DNA of 5,211 nt, taken from Planctomycetaceae bacterium (GTDB taxonomy: Bacteria > Planctomycetota > Planctomycetia > Pirellulales > Thermoguttaceae). Below, in pieces: positions 5,000 through 5,211 of the stretch. Below the pieces are notes generated by a model that ran no database searches, was not told the origin of the DNA, and was given only the letters and a program-made list of their open reading frames with translations. The stretch covers positions 1 through 5,211 of the forward strand of contig JAITST010000518.1 of the NCBI GenBank assembly GCA_031287585.1. Reading direction: 5' to 3'. The stretch's first letter is position 1; each line of letters starts with the position of its first letter. Made by a program: the position numbers and the translations under genes.

Positions 5000-5211
5000 A
5001 TGTCTCCTATCGAATACTTCATATTTTTCATACCGCTGAGTTTATATCTGGCGTTTATCACGTACCTTCAACTCAAACGTAATCCGGTTGTGCTGAACGG
5101 TTATCTCGACAAGTTGCTACTTGGCGCAGCGTTGATATTTCCGATTGTACTTGGACCTGTAAGAGTATTGCCGTTACAAGAGGTGATGGGATTCTGGGGT
5201 TCGCTCAACTT
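5000..5211 (+). CDS. N-terminus of a small membrane protein downstream of moxR (partial, runs off right edge)
   Basis: Seventy codons are open from the ATG at 5000 to the window end. Two hydrophobic stretches are visible, residues about 5-23 (from EYFIFFIPLSLYLAF) and 38-57 (LLLGAALIFPIVLGPVRVL), separated by a polar linker KRNPVVLNGYLDK. There is no cleavable signal; the first segment looks like a transmembrane anchor. I recall similar two-helix starts (…YL…RRP…V..G..D…, then a Gly-Pro-containing second helix) in hypothetical proteins next to moxR in planctomycetes, but cannot confirm membership. No SD precedes it; the leader is AC-rich (ACACCACAC), like that of moxR, from which it is 84 bp away. 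Partner of the MoxR ATPase is a reasonable inference from position. Confidence 0.75.
   Translation, partial: MSPIEYFIFFIPLSLYLAFITYLQLKRNPVVLNGYLDKLLLGAALIFPIVLGPVRVLPLQEVMGFWGSLN

Noticed and set aside
1..5211. CRISPR arrays, tRNA or rRNA genes, insertion sequences
   Set aside because: No regular repeat-spacer series, no cloverleaf-type or rRNA sequence, and no transposase or matching terminal repeats were seen on either strand.

Overview
The window looks like bacterial chromosome from a planctomycete of moderate GC content. The assignment rests on four things. The lipoprotein at 222-890 has a Cys-rich N-terminus of a type I associate with planctomycetes. There is a secreted seven-repeat FG-GAP/VCBS propeller protein. 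A MoxR ATPase is followed by a small membrane protein gene. Shine-Dalgarno (SD) sites are clear before some genes and absent before others. This is inference from protein style, not a marker-gene placement.

Layout: a possible gene end on the + strand runs off the left edge (1-126). Two minus-strand genes follow, a Cys-rich lipoprotein (222-890) and, upstream of it in transcription order, a stand-alone GlmU-type nucleotidyltransferase (1218-1964). They are separated by 327 bp that carry the lipoprotein's probable promoter and leader. A divergent promoter region (1965-2115) separates these from a plus-strand series: a DUF151/BFN-domain protein (2116-2526), an exported FG-GAP propeller protein (2606-3811), a MoxR AAA+ ATPase (3872-4915) and the start of a two-helix membrane protein (5000 to the right edge). 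Spacers in the plus-strand series are 60-84 bp, so the genes may or may not be one transcript.

How the genes work together: the nucleotidyltransferase should supply an activated sugar (UDP-GlcNAc-like) for cell envelope or glycan synthesis. The lipoprotein and the propeller protein are exported. MoxR plus a membrane protein is the usual opening of a MoxR / DUF58 / VWA envelope-associated cluster, which would continue past the right edge. No single pathway linking all genes can be shown from the sequence.

No clear undescribed system is visible. The points most worth a second look are: two spacers in the plus-strand series that share a similar sequence block; a divergent promoter pair apparently sharing one palindromic -35 hexamer with flanking direct repeats; a hairpin over the lipoprotein SD site; a two-register promoter with a 9-bp offset; and an SD-less leader with a T9 tract before the DUF151 gene.
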